A stretch of 12,615 nucleotides of DNA, from assembly GCF_024699275.1 (NCBI RefSeq), contig NZ_JAILPX010000003.1, positions 1-12,615 of the forward strand. Reading direction: 5' to 3'. The translations under genes were made by a program, and so were the position numbers. The notes below the pieces were generated by a model, which had not been told where the DNA came from, did no database searches, and saw only the letters and a program-made list of their open reading frames with translations. This document shows positions 1 to 7,200 of this stretch, piece after piece (the first letter of the stretch is position 1; every line of letters starts with the position of its first letter). The DNA comes from Selenomonas sp. Its GTDB lineage: Bacteria > Bacillota_C > Negativicutes > Selenomonadales > Selenomonadaceae.

Positions 1-126
1 TTAATAAAGAAGTAAAAACTTCTTTTAACATCTGGCTTTAATCATGTTGCATGATTATTTGCATTGTTTAGTTTTCAAAGAACAATCTGTTTCGCTTTCT
101 GCTCTCTCGCTTCAAGCGACTCATTT
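1..126 (-). promoter_or_regulatory. rRNA operon leader (5' part), running off the left edge
   Basis: Read on the minus strand, this stretch lies downstream of two tandem promoters and carries a boxA-like antitermination element (TGTTCTTTGAAAACT, 70-84). This element is typical of Firmicute 16S leaders and 16S-23S spacers. Three small hairpins are visible: 107-119 (TCGCTT / AAGCGA), 40-56 (seven perfect pairs around a 3-nt loop) and 6-25 (AAAGAAGT / ACTTCTTT, 4-nt loop). No coding potential with a ribosome-binding site is seen. The inference is that a 16S rRNA gene starts shortly beyond position 1. The rRNA itself is not in the window, so a different stable-RNA operon cannot be excluded. Confidence 0.65.
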
Positions 127-155
127 ATCTTATCGCATTCAACTCAGCTTGTCAA
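127..155 (-). promoter_or_regulatory. rRNA promoter P2 (proximal)
   Basis: On the minus strand there is a perfect -35 box TTGACA (155-150), a 17-nt spacer and a -10 box TAAGAT (132-127). An A/T-rich tract (about 156-178) lies just upstream, as expected for an UP element. It is followed by a boxA-containing leader. Together with P1 about 134 bp upstream it gives the tandem arrangement common for rRNA operons. Confidence 0.75.
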
Positions 156-260
156 GAACTTTTTTGAAATCTTTTTCGAAGCTTTTCGGCACTCACCAGC
201 GGCCTGCCAATCAAGGCTTGCTATGCTGTTTCGTTGCCGTGTCTGTCAGCGACTTGTATT

Positions 261-289
261 ATATTACACGAGTCGCAGGCTATTGTCAA
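261..289 (-). promoter_or_regulatory. rRNA promoter P1 (distal)
   Basis: On the minus strand there is a perfect -35 box TTGACA (289-284), a 17-nt spacer and a -10 box TAATAT (266-261). Immediately upstream (about 294-316) is a strong A/T tract with two T-runs in the minus-strand reading, resembling an UP element. Its position, consensus quality and pairing with P2 support a growth-regulated stable-RNA promoter. The exact transcription start cannot be read from sequence. Confidence 0.75.
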
Positions 290-355
290 CACTATCTTAA
301 AAAAAAGTTAAAAAAGCAGCAAGGAATCGAGGCAAAAGGCGGAGGGCAGGGGAAG

Positions 356-730
356 CTGGTGATGTTTTTCCGAAGCTTTTGACAAACTTGTCTATGGCGT
401 AGGGAAAATCTTACCGGCTTCCACGGCGTCTTTGCACTTCGATGTAAACCACTCCATAAACCGCACTAAAGCCGTGGATACTGGTGATGTTTTCCCGCAG
501 CTTTTGACAAGCTTGTCTATGGCGTAGGGAAAATATTACCAGCTTCCATGGCGTCTTTGCATTTCGATGTAAACCACTCCATAAACCGCACTAAAGCCGT
601 GGAGGCTGGTGATGTTTTCCCGCAGCTTTTGACAAGCCTGTCTATGGCGTAGGGAAAATATTACCAGCTTCCACGGCGTCTTTGTGCTCCGATGTAAACA
701 ACTCCACAAACCGCACTAAAGCTTTGCATC
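356..730. repeat. Three tandem 125-bp structured repeats
   Basis: Three head-to-tail copies of exactly 125 bp lie at 356-480, 481-605 and 606-730. Copies 1 and 2 differ at about 9 positions, copies 2 and 3 at about 13, with the last ten bases of copy 3 most diverged. Each unit has two inverted repeats. Hairpin A pairs CTGGTGATGTTTTCCC with GGGAAAATATTACCAG (481-496 with 527-542 in copy 2; 605-621 with 652-668 in copy 3). It encloses a small palindrome (506-517 in copy 2). Hairpin B pairs CCAGCTTCC..GGC with GCC..GGAGGCTGG (539-552 with 596-609). The CCAGC and GCTGG arms are shared between neighbouring hairpins, so they exclude one another. No open reading frame with a ribosome-binding site is present. 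The function is unknown; an RNA element, a protein-binding array or a MITE/REP-like remnant are all possible. Confidence 0.9.
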
Positions 731-776
731 CTGGCGGCATGTCCTCACAGCATCATATGGCAAATATGTGCTTTAC

Positions 777-861
777 AAAAAAGCCCGGCGACTAATGATG
801 CTTTCCCCTCTCGTTAGACAAACCCGTACAAATAAAAGGAAAGTATCATCAACCACCGGGC
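777..861 (-). terminator. Rho-independent terminator after tatA
   Basis: In the minus-strand RNA a 24-nt arm (861-838) pairs with 806-783 through four G-U wobbles and one mismatch. Its base is GCCCGG/CCGGGC, and six U residues follow directly (782-777). The 31-nt loop is unusually long. The arm and loop layout resembles hairpin A of the neighbouring repeats. It closes the prenyl synthase-tatA transcription unit. Confidence 0.8.
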
Positions 862-889
862 ATCTCAATACCACAATGAAAACGAAAAA

Positions 890-1270
890 TTATGCGTCTT
901 TCTTAGCCTGTTGTTCTGCAATTTGCTGACGCACAGACTCCTGAGTCGGTGCCTCATATGCCGGCTTCGGTGCAGGAGCAGACTCCGGCGTCACATCGGG
1001 TGTATTCACCGCCTGCGTCGTATTACGCACAGGTGCCTGCTGATTTACAGGTTGTTGTACAGGTTGTTGTACCGGCTGCTGCGTTGCCTGTTGCTGTACA
1101 GGAGTTTCCAAGGGCGCATTAATTGCCTGAGAAAATGCACTGGTAGCCTTCTTGACTTCCCGCATCCCCTTGCCCAAAGAGCGCGCAATTTCAGGAAGTT
1201 TTCCCGGCCCAAACACCACCAGCCCCACCACTAAAATCAAGATAAGTTCTGGTACACCGATTCCAAACAT
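890..1270 (-). CDS. tatA: Sec-independent (Tat) translocase protein TatA
   Basis: TatA-type pore component of the twin-arginine pathway, which exports folded proteins across the cytoplasmic membrane together with TatC. The 126-residue product has a short N-terminal transmembrane helix (residues 5-20), the hinge FGPGKLP (20-26) and an amphipathic helix (27-47, [13 protein letters not shown]), as in classical TatA. The hinge fits TatA better than TatB. Most TatA proteins are 60-90 residues. The excess here is a Q/P-rich, low-complexity tail with QQPV-type repeats (57-82) and a charged end. The ATG is preceded by a good ribosome-binding site (GAGAGGAG). It lies 27 bp downstream of the prenyl synthase gene and is probably cotranscribed with it. 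No tatC is in the window. Confidence 0.93.
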   Translation of the reverse strand: MFGIGVPELILILVVGLVVFGPGKLPEIARSLGKGMREVKKATSAFSQAINAPLETPVQQQATQQPVQQPVQQPVNQQAPVRNTTQAVNTPDVTPESAPAPKPAYEAPTQESVRQQIAEQQAKKDA

Positions 1271-1297
1271 GGTGAATCTCCTCTCATCAATTACTGC

Positions 1298-2269
1298 TTA
1301 AAAATCACGATCGCCAATGAAATCTGCCACCTGTACAAATGCATCCCGAATTTCTTCTGGTAAGTCAGATGGAATAACCTGACGAGCCCGTTCCAAATAT
1401 TCATCAGCCTTAGCCTTAGCCACATCTACACCATCTGTAGAACGAACAATCTGCAAGGCTCGGGCCACCATCTCACTTGTCATCTCGGGATTCGTAACAA
1501 TATCTGCTAATTCTTCGGCATCAACACTGACATTTAGCGCATGAATCACCGGCAGGGTTACAATCCCCTGCCGAATATCATTCCCCGCTGGTTTACCAAT
1601 CTGCTCAGATGTCTGCATAATATCCAGTACATCATCAGTGATCTGGAAAGCCATACCAATACAATGGCCGTATTCCGCCAGCTTTTTCGTATTTCCTTCC
1701 GACAAACCACCTACAATTCCACCCAATTCGCAGCAAACTTCCAAAAAATCCGCCGTTTTCTTTTGGATGCGTTCATAATAATTCCGCAAATCTTTGACCG
1801 CCTGATATACCGTGTGGTCCTGAATGATTTCACCGACGCTGAGATTGCCCACCAATTCTGCCAACCGTTTGGACACATAATCACCATATCCGCCCTCTGC
1901 CACCAAGGCAAAGGCCCGGGCAAAGATATAATCTCCCCCCAAAATAGCAATCTGATTATCCCACTTAGCATTGGCCGTGGGCTCACCTCGACGAGTATCC
2001 GCCTCATCGATTACATCATCGTGTACCAAAGAAGCGGTATGAATAAGTTCCAGTGCTTCAGCCAAAGGCAAAATCTTTTCCAATGAAAAAGCCTTGCCTC
2101 CTCTGGCTGCCAGCAGGCAAAGCGCGGGGCGAATCCTTTTGCCCCCTGCCGTAACGAGATGAGTACCCACCTCATTCACCAGCGCTACCGGTGAGGAAAC
2201 TGCCCCGATCAGCCCCTCATTCAGTACATCCAAGTCACTCTGTATTACATCAAACATGGGGTTTGACAC
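1298..2269 (-). CDS. Long-chain polyprenyl diphosphate synthase
   Basis: Trans-prenyltransferase that adds isopentenyl diphosphate units to an allylic primer, giving the long chain used for the quinone side chain or related lipids. Family hallmarks are GGKRIRPAL near residue 42, the first aspartate-rich motif DDVID (84-88) and the second DDVLD (212-216). A small residue (Ala) five positions before the first motif fits a long-chain product; the exact length cannot be read from sequence. An in-frame GTG occurs at 2278, but AGGTGA lies over it. That sequence is well placed as ribosome-binding site for the GTG at 2269, which is therefore chosen (323 residues). It could be named ispB or hepT. It has its own promoter and is followed by tatA. 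Confidence 0.93.
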   Translation of the reverse strand: MSNPMFDVIQSDLDVLNEGLIGAVSSPVALVNEVGTHLVTAGGKRIRPALCLLAARGGKAFSLEKILPLAEALELIHTASLVHDDVIDEADTRRGEPTANAKWDNQIAILGGDYIFARAFALVAEGGYGDYVSKRLAELVGNLSVGEIIQDHTVYQAVKDLRNYYERIQKKTADFLEVCCELGGIVGGLSEGNTKKLAEYGHCIGMAFQITDDVLDIMQTSEQIGKPAGNDIRQGIVTLPVIHALNVSVDAEELADIVTNPEMTSEMVARALQIVRSTDGVDVAKAKADEYLERARQVIPSDLPEEIRDAFVQVADFIGDRDF

Positions 2270-2319
2270 ATCTATCACCTACAAAATATAGTCTTCATGA
2301 CGCTTATACGCATTGTATC

Positions 2320-2348
2320 ATTGTACTACATTTTCGCGCGTTTGTCAT
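2320..2348 (-). promoter_or_regulatory. Promoter of the prenyl synthase-tatA unit
   Basis: On the minus strand there is a -35 box ATGACA (2348-2343), a 17-nt spacer and a -10 box TACAAT (2325-2320); each box differs from consensus at one position. It lies in the 95-bp gap after glnQ, where no intrinsic terminator is evident. Readthrough from glnPQ may therefore add to its output. Confidence 0.65.
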
Positions 2349-2364
2349 CGTTTATATTCATCAC

Positions 2365-3141
2365 TCACAACATATTTTGCAAGAACGCCTTTGTGCGTTC
2401 TTCCTTGGGCGCTGCAAAAAAAACGTCTGGTTCTCCCTGTTCCACGATATTACCATCTGCCATAAAGATAACCTGACTAGCCGCTTCCCGGGCAAAAGCC
2501 ATCTCATGGGTCACCACCACCATGGTCATATGCTCAGCCGCCAATTCCCGCATAGTCTTTAATACCTCACCGGTAAGTTCCGGGTCCAAAGCCGATGTCG
2601 GTTCATCAAAAAGCATAATATCCGGTTTCATACACAAGGCCCGGGCTATTGCCACCCGCTGTTGCTGCCCACCAGACAATTGTGACGGATAATAATCTGC
2701 CCGATCGGATAATCCTACTTTTGCCAACAGTTCCCGGGCATAAGGCTCTACCTCGTCACGTTTAAGCCCCTTTACCTGCATCGGAGCCTCCAGAAGATTT
2801 TCCAACACCGTCATATGGGGAAAGAGATTAAACTGTTGGAACACCATTCCGGTACTGGCCAGGATTTCCCGCTCCGTCCTGCCACTAGCATACTCTGCTG
2901 CCCCATCCCTTGTCTGCACTAAAACCTTATCTTTGATGATAATGCTGCCTTTGTCAATAGTTTCCAGCTTATTGATACACCGCAAAAGCGTACTTTTTCC
3001 GGATCCGGAAGGGCCGATAATGGCCAATACTTCCCCCCGGCGAACCTCGATATCAATCCCCTTGAGGACTTCCAGATTTTCATAAGATTTGTGTATATCC
3101 ACCATCTTCAGCATGACTTCACCCATATCAGTATTTGCCAT
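2365..3141 (-). CDS. glnQ: Polar amino-acid ABC transporter, ATP-binding protein
   Basis: ATPase subunit of a polar amino-acid (HisP/GlnQ family) importer. It shows Walker [10 protein letters not shown] (43-51), Q-loop [10 protein letters not shown] (101-110), signature LSGGQQQR (155-162), Walker B IMLFDEP with catalytic Glu180, and the switch histidine in VVTHE (His212). All are intact. An upstream ATG in frame (3180) exists, but the ATG at 3141 has GGAGGC five bases ahead and gives the normal family length (258 residues). It overlaps the permease stop by 14 bp, implying translational coupling. The amino acid cannot be deduced from the ATPase; the symbol denotes the family only. A slightly expanded segment (about residues 72-93) precedes the Q-loop. 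Confidence 0.93.
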   Translation of the reverse strand: MANTDMGEVMLKMVDIHKSYENLEVLKGIDIEVRRGEVLAIIGPSGSGKSTLLRCINKLETIDKGSIIIKDKVLVQTRDGAAEYASGRTEREILASTGMVFQQFNLFPHMTVLENLLEAPMQVKGLKRDEVEPYARELLAKVGLSDRADYYPSQLSGGQQQRVAIARALCMKPDIMLFDEPTSALDPELTGEVLKTMRELAAEHMTMVVVTHEMAFAREAASQVIFMADGNIVEQGEPDVFFAAPKEERTKAFLQNML

Positions 3142-3766
3142 AATATGCCTCCAATTTCTTAAAGCCCCAAGTAAGAACAAAGGTCATTGCCAGGTAAAAG
3201 ATTGCTGCAAACAGAAAGGGGGTCATATCAAACTCCCGTTGTACAATCGTCCGGGCAACCCGTAACAGATCGTTCATCGCCAAAATATAAACCAGCGAAG
3301 TGTCCTTAACCAGATTAATCGTCTCATTGCTCACCGGAGGCAGAACAATCCGAATAACCTGGGGCAGGATGATTCTGCGCATGGTCTGCGGGTAACTCAT
3401 CCCCAGAGTCTTAGCCGCCTCATATTGTCCCTTGGGCACAGCCTGAATCCCTGCGCGGAAAATCTCCGCAAAGTAAGCGGCATAGTTCAACGTAAAAGCC
3501 AGCAACGCCGCTGCCATATCGGGCAAGCGAATCCCCACCATAGGCAGTGCAAAGTAAACGAACAACAGCTGCAACATCAGCGGCGTCCCCCGCATAAGCC
3601 ATATGTAGAATTCCACCAGCCGGCTGATCAGCTTCAAGCTGGACAAACGCCCCAAAGCAGCCAACATCCCTAAGGGCAAAGACAACAACAGGGTAACAAA
3701 AAATATTTCCAGGGTAATCTGTGTGCCATCCAACATCAGCAGAAAGGTATCCATGATTTTTTCCAT
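3128..3766 (-). CDS. Polar amino-acid ABC transporter, permease
   Basis: Membrane subunit of the HisM/GlnP family (212 residues, usual size), expected to form a homodimer with the adjacent ATPase. It has several hydrophobic helices, the conserved RGTPLMLQL segment (59-67) and the ATPase-contacting EAA loop ([17 protein letters not shown], from residue 116). The chosen ATG (3766) follows AAAGGAGT at 9-10 bases; Met5 is a less likely alternative. It overlaps the ATPase gene by 14 bp. No periplasmic binding protein is encoded nearby, so substrate and partner must come from another locus. Confidence 0.92.
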   Translation of the reverse strand: MEKIMDTFLLMLDGTQITLEIFFVTLLLSLPLGMLAALGRLSSLKLISRLVEFYIWLMRGTPLMLQLLFVYFALPMVGIRLPDMAAALLAFTLNYAAYFAEIFRAGIQAVPKGQYEAAKTLGMSYPQTMRRIILPQVIRIVLPPVSNETINLVKDTSLVYILAMNDLLRVARTIVQREFDMTPFLFAAIFYLAMTFVLTWGFKKLEAYYGKY

Positions 3767-3809
3767 GTACTTCTTACTCCTTTAATATCGTAAAGTGCTA
3801 ATACATTAG

Positions 3810-3838
3810 ATTATACACAATAACCCTATCCCTGTAAA
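3810..3838 (-). promoter_or_regulatory. Promoter of the amino-acid transporter operon
   Basis: On the minus strand there is a -35 box TTTACA (3838-3833), a 17-nt spacer and a perfect -10 box TATAAT (3815-3810), about 44 bp before the permease start. The -35 box begins a few bases after the T-tract of the upstream terminator. No operator-like dyad is obvious within it. Confidence 0.75.
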
Positions 3839-3839
3839 G

Positions 3840-3870
3840 AAAAATGACCTGCCTTTGGGACAAGTCATTT
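3840..3870 (-). terminator. Rho-independent terminator after the ABC-F gene
   Basis: In the minus-strand RNA, AAATGACTTGTC (3870-3859) pairs with GGCAGGUCAUUU (3853-3842), a 12-bp stem with two G-U wobbles and a 5-nt loop. A U-run continues to 3840. It lies seven bases past the ABC-F stop codon. Confidence 0.85.
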
Positions 3871-3876
3871 CCAAAA

Positions 3877-5787
3877 TCAATCCTGTTCTGCCGCTATTTC
3901 TTCTAAGTATTCCCACCGTTCCATCAGATGTTCTACTTCACCTGCCAGCCGCTCTTCTTCTTTGGCCAGTTCGTTGAGTTTCGTAAAGTCCGTAGCATTT
4001 TCCACCATCTGAAGACGCACAACCTTCAGTTCTCCTTCTTTGCTGGCTATGACGCCTTCAATTTCTGCATATTCTTTTTGTTCCTTGAAGGTGAACTTAC
4101 GTTTAGAGGGAACCGACTGCTGCGCTTCTACAATCGTTTTTTCTTTTAACTTTTTCGCTGGTGACTCATCTGGGACTGTATGCAAAGTTTCGTCCTCAGC
4201 CACCTTTTCCTTATAGTAAGTATAGCCTCCTGCGTACATGCGCAGGTTACCGCCATCCTCATAAGCAAAGACTTTATTAGCCAGCCGATCCACAAAGAAA
4301 CGATCATGAGACACAAAAATAATTGCGCCGTTAAAATCATCAATAAAACTTTCCAGCACAGCCATCGTTTCAATATCTAAATCATTGGTGGGTTCGTCCA
4401 AAAGCAGGACATTCGGTTCTTCCATCAGGACCCGCAACAGATAAAGACGCCGTTTCTCGCCGCCCGACAGCCGCCCGATGGGCGTCCATTGCAAATCACC
4501 CGGAAACAGGAACCGCTCCATAAGCTGGGAAGCAGAAATCCGCGTGCCATCTGCCAGCGTGATAAAATGAGCCGCTTCCTTTACATACTCTATGGCCCGC
4601 AACCGTTCATCCATCTCCCGGGACTGCTGGGCAAAGTAACCAATTTTCACCGTCTGACCGATGGTAACTGTTCCCGAGGTTGGTGGCAGCAAACCAGCTA
4701 TAATATTCAAAAGCGTAGTCTTGCCTGTACCATTCGCACCTAAGATGCCCACCCGATCATTGCGCAGTACCGTATAGGAAAAATCCTTGACAATGACGCG
4801 GCCATCCACTTCATAATGCACATGATCCAGTTCAATAACTGTACGCCCCAAGCGACTGCCTGCCAAACCGATTTCTACCGTACCATGATCAAGGTTCACG
4901 CTTTGGGCTTTCACATCCTCATAGCGCTGAATACGCGCTTTCTGTTTAGTTGAACGTGCTTGCGCCCCTCGGCGCAGCCATTTGAGTTCGTTACGCAAAA
5001 AATTTTGCCGTTTAACCTCCGTAGCCTGCTCCCGTTCCAAACGCGAAGCCTTCTGTTCCAGATATTCCGAATAATTCCCCGTATAAGTATAAGCATGCCC
5101 TTTGTCCAGTTCTAGAATCTTCGTTGATGTATTATCCAGAAAGTAGCGGTCATGGGTAACCATTAAAACAGCCCCTTTGAATGCCCGCAGATACTCCTCC
5201 AACCAGCTAATTGTATCACTATCTAAGTGATTGGTGGGCTCATCCAAAATCAGCAGATCACACGGCTGAATCAGTGCCGTAGCCAACGCCAGCCGTTTTT
5301 GCTCTCCCCCCGACAGGGTGCCCGCCTTAGCAGTAAAATCCCTAAGGCCCAGCTTTGTCAAAACCGTCTTGGCTGCCCCCTCCAATTGCCAGCCATCCTG
5401 CTCATCAATCACGGCTGTATGGCGCATGATTTCCTGCTGGGCTTTCTTATCATGGGCATCCTTCTCCACCGCGGCCATAGCCAGTTCATACCCCCGCAGA
5501 GCCTGCATTAATGGTGACATCCCCCGAAACACTTCCATGAGAACAGTATTCTCCGGCTCAAACACCTTATCCTGAGCCAGATACTCGATGCGCAAGCCCC
5601 GCATTGTAGTCAGTTCACCAGCATCCACAGGAATCAAACCAGCCACTGCCTTCAAAAAGGTGCTCTTACCGGTTCCATTCACTCCCACAATACCGACTTT
5701 ATCGCCAGCATCCATGCTGAAATCCACACCGGAAAACAGATTCTTCTCACCATAACTCTTGGTAAAATTTTCAATGGTCATAATCAT
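3877..5787 (-). CDS. ABC-F family ATPase, Uup type
   Basis: Soluble protein of two fused ABC domains without membrane segments; family members act on the ribosome. Domain 1 has Walker A GVNGTGKST (35-43), signature LSGGEQKR (158-165) and Walker B LILDEPTNHLD. A charged linker (about 240-300) follows. Domain 2 has Walker A GANGTGKTT (350-358), signature LSGGEKRR (440-447) and LLLDEPTNDLD. The charged C-terminal helical region (about 555-636) and the total of 636 residues match E. coli Uup (635) better than the shorter EttA. Resistance-type ABC-F proteins are a less likely reading, and nothing here demonstrates antibiotic protection. The ATG follows AGGAAG by eight bases. The gene sits 51 bp after the MATE gene, probably in the same operon, and ends at a clear terminator. 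Confidence 0.93.
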   Translation of the reverse strand: MIMTIENFTKSYGEKNLFSGVDFSMDAGDKVGIVGVNGTGKSTFLKAVAGLIPVDAGELTTMRGLRIEYLAQDKVFEPENTVLMEVFRGMSPLMQALRGYELAMAAVEKDAHDKKAQQEIMRHTAVIDEQDGWQLEGAAKTVLTKLGLRDFTAKAGTLSGGEQKRLALATALIQPCDLLILDEPTNHLDSDTISWLEEYLRAFKGAVLMVTHDRYFLDNTSTKILELDKGHAYTYTGNYSEYLEQKASRLEREQATEVKRQNFLRNELKWLRRGAQARSTKQKARIQRYEDVKAQSVNLDHGTVEIGLAGSRLGRTVIELDHVHYEVDGRVIVKDFSYTVLRNDRVGILGANGTGKTTLLNIIAGLLPPTSGTVTIGQTVKIGYFAQQSREMDERLRAIEYVKEAAHFITLADGTRISASQLMERFLFPGDLQWTPIGRLSGGEKRRLYLLRVLMEEPNVLLLDEPTNDLDIETMAVLESFIDDFNGAIIFVSHDRFFVDRLANKVFAYEDGGNLRMYAGGYTYYKEKVAEDETLHTVPDESPAKKLKEKTIVEAQQSVPSKRKFTFKEQKEYAEIEGVIASKEGELKVVRLQMVENATDFTKLNELAKEEERLAGEVEHLMERWEYLEEIAAEQD

Positions 5788-5838
5788 AATTAAAACTTCC
5801 TAATCCTTTATTATCCTTGCATGCATGTGATACAATGG

Positions 5839-7200
5839 CTAGCGATTAAGGCCCTTGCACAAATACTTCCCCTGAACCCGCCGCAAACGCATTTCCAAAC
5901 AAACAGCACCGATAATAACGCCTGCAATCAGCCCAATCCAATATCCATAGGGACCCATATAGGTAAATCTGGCTAGAATCCAGCCCACAGGCAGACCAAT
6001 AATCCAAAAACTCAGCACTGCCAATAAAAAGGTCACATGTACATCCTTAAACCCACGCAAGGCCCCTTGCAAGGGCGCATTGATGCTGTCAGCAAACTGC
6101 ATGAAGACCGCATAGATCAAGAATCCAGCCAAAATAGGCTGCACTTCCGCACTGCTGGTATAAAGTATGGCAATCGCTTCCCGGAATTGAGTCAACAGCA
6201 AAGCCAAAGTTCCCACTGTGAAAAAAGTCAAATACCGGCTGAGCCGAATATACTGTTGAGCATCCTCCAGCCTCCTGGCCCCCACTTCATACCCCACCAG
6301 GATAGTCAAGGTTATACTCACGGATAAAGGTATCATATAAACAATGGTGGTAAAGTTCATGGCCGCCTGATGTGCAGCAACAATAACCGTGCCATAGGCC
6401 GTCATAAAAAGACCTACCGCACCAAAGATGCTCTGTTCACAGAACATGGTGGCACCAATGGGAATGCCAACCCCCAGTTGTTTCTTCCATTCGCGAAAAT
6501 CCAACCGCGGTAAATGGCGGAATACATGATACTCCTTAAACGGGCTTAAGGTGCTGACCACCAGGACATTCAGCACAAGATTCAAGGTTAAGGCAATGGC
6601 TGAACCAATACCTGCCCCCACACCGCCGAAAGCCGGCATTCCCCAAAGGCCATACATAAAGATGTAATTCAAGACGATATTGGTGGGTACCGTACACATG
6701 GTCACACACATGGTAAGACGCGTATAGCCATGGGCATCGATAAAATTCCGCAGCACAGCAGAAATAAAGATCGGGATTATTCCCAAAGATAAAAACATCA
6801 GATATTGACTGGTAATGGATTCAACCCTCGGCTCCAGGTTCAATAAGGGCAAAATATAGGGCACAGCCAGCCAACCAAAAGACACAAAACCGACACCCAG
6901 TGAAAAAGCCCAATAAAAGCCCTGTTTGATTATATAACCAATTTTTTCTTGTTTTTCCGCACCATAAAGCTGAGAAATCGTCGGTGTTAGCCCTGAAATT
7001 ATGCCGAGAAAACTGCCGAAAAAAGGCATGAAGAGATTCACGCCTACAGCCACGCCAGCTAAATCCTGTTGACTGATATGGCCAGCCATCACCGTATTAA
7101 AAAACCCTGTTGCCATTAATGACAACTGGGTTATAAAGATGGGCAAAAGCACCACAAAGAATTGCCGTGCTTTTGCCTTGTACCCAAAGGTCTGTTTCAT
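5839..7200 (-). CDS. MATE family multidrug/Na+ antiporter
   Basis: Multi-drug and toxin extrusion exporter in the cytoplasmic membrane, using a Na+ or H+ gradient. The 453-residue length, about twelve hydrophobic helices in two halves, and an N-terminal segment of the type FITQLSLMATGFFNTVMAGH identify the family, closest in character to NorM-like members. Its ATG shares one base with the stop codon of the upstream SEC-C gene (TAATG), so the two are probably translationally coupled. The substrate cannot be inferred. The ABC-F gene follows in the same direction. Confidence 0.92.
   Translation of the reverse strand: MKQTFGYKAKARQFFVVLLPIFITQLSLMATGFFNTVMAGHISQQDLAGVAVGVNLFMPFFGSFLGIISGLTPTISQLYGAEKQEKIGYIIKQGFYWAFSLGVGFVSFGWLAVPYILPLLNLEPRVESITSQYLMFLSLGIIPIFISAVLRNFIDAHGYTRLTMCVTMCTVPTNIVLNYIFMYGLWGMPAFGGVGAGIGSAIALTLNLVLNVLVVSTLSPFKEYHVFRHLPRLDFREWKKQLGVGIPIGATMFCEQSIFGAVGLFMTAYGTVIVAAHQAAMNFTTIVYMIPLSVSITLTILVGYEVGARRLEDAQQYIRLSRYLTFFTVGTLALLLTQFREAIAILYTSSAEVQPILAGFLIYAVFMQFADSINAPLQGALRGFKDVHVTFLLAVLSFWIIGLPVGWILARFTYMGPYGYWIGLIAGVIIGAVCLEMRLRRVQGKYLCKGLNR

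Noticed and set aside
44..382. Plus-strand open reading frame of 112 codons (and the overlapping 64-300 frame)
   Set aside because: It runs antisense through the rRNA leader and both promoters, has no ribosome-binding site and gives a low-complexity peptide unlike a protein family.
376..640. TTGACA in every repeat as a plus-strand -35 promoter box
   Set aside because: No -10-like box occurs at 16-18 bp spacing; the TTGACA is part of the small palindrome inside hairpin A.
356..730. CRISPR array
   Set aside because: Units of 125 bp are contiguous and similar along their whole length; there are no short identical repeats alternating with unique spacers and no cas genes.
911..1234. Plus-strand frame of 107 codons opposite tatA
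   Set aside because: The Arg/Leu/Cys-rich translation is an antisense shadow of the Q/P repeats; no ribosome-binding site was seen.
1541..2086. Plus-strand frame of 181 codons opposite the prenyl synthase gene
   Set aside because: It is fully antisense to a gene with intact catalytic motifs and shows no recognisable domain.
3142..3180. Longer N terminus for the transporter ATPase (start at 3180)
   Set aside because: It lacks a ribosome-binding site and would overlap the permease further, while the ATG at 3141 has a good site and gives the normal family length.
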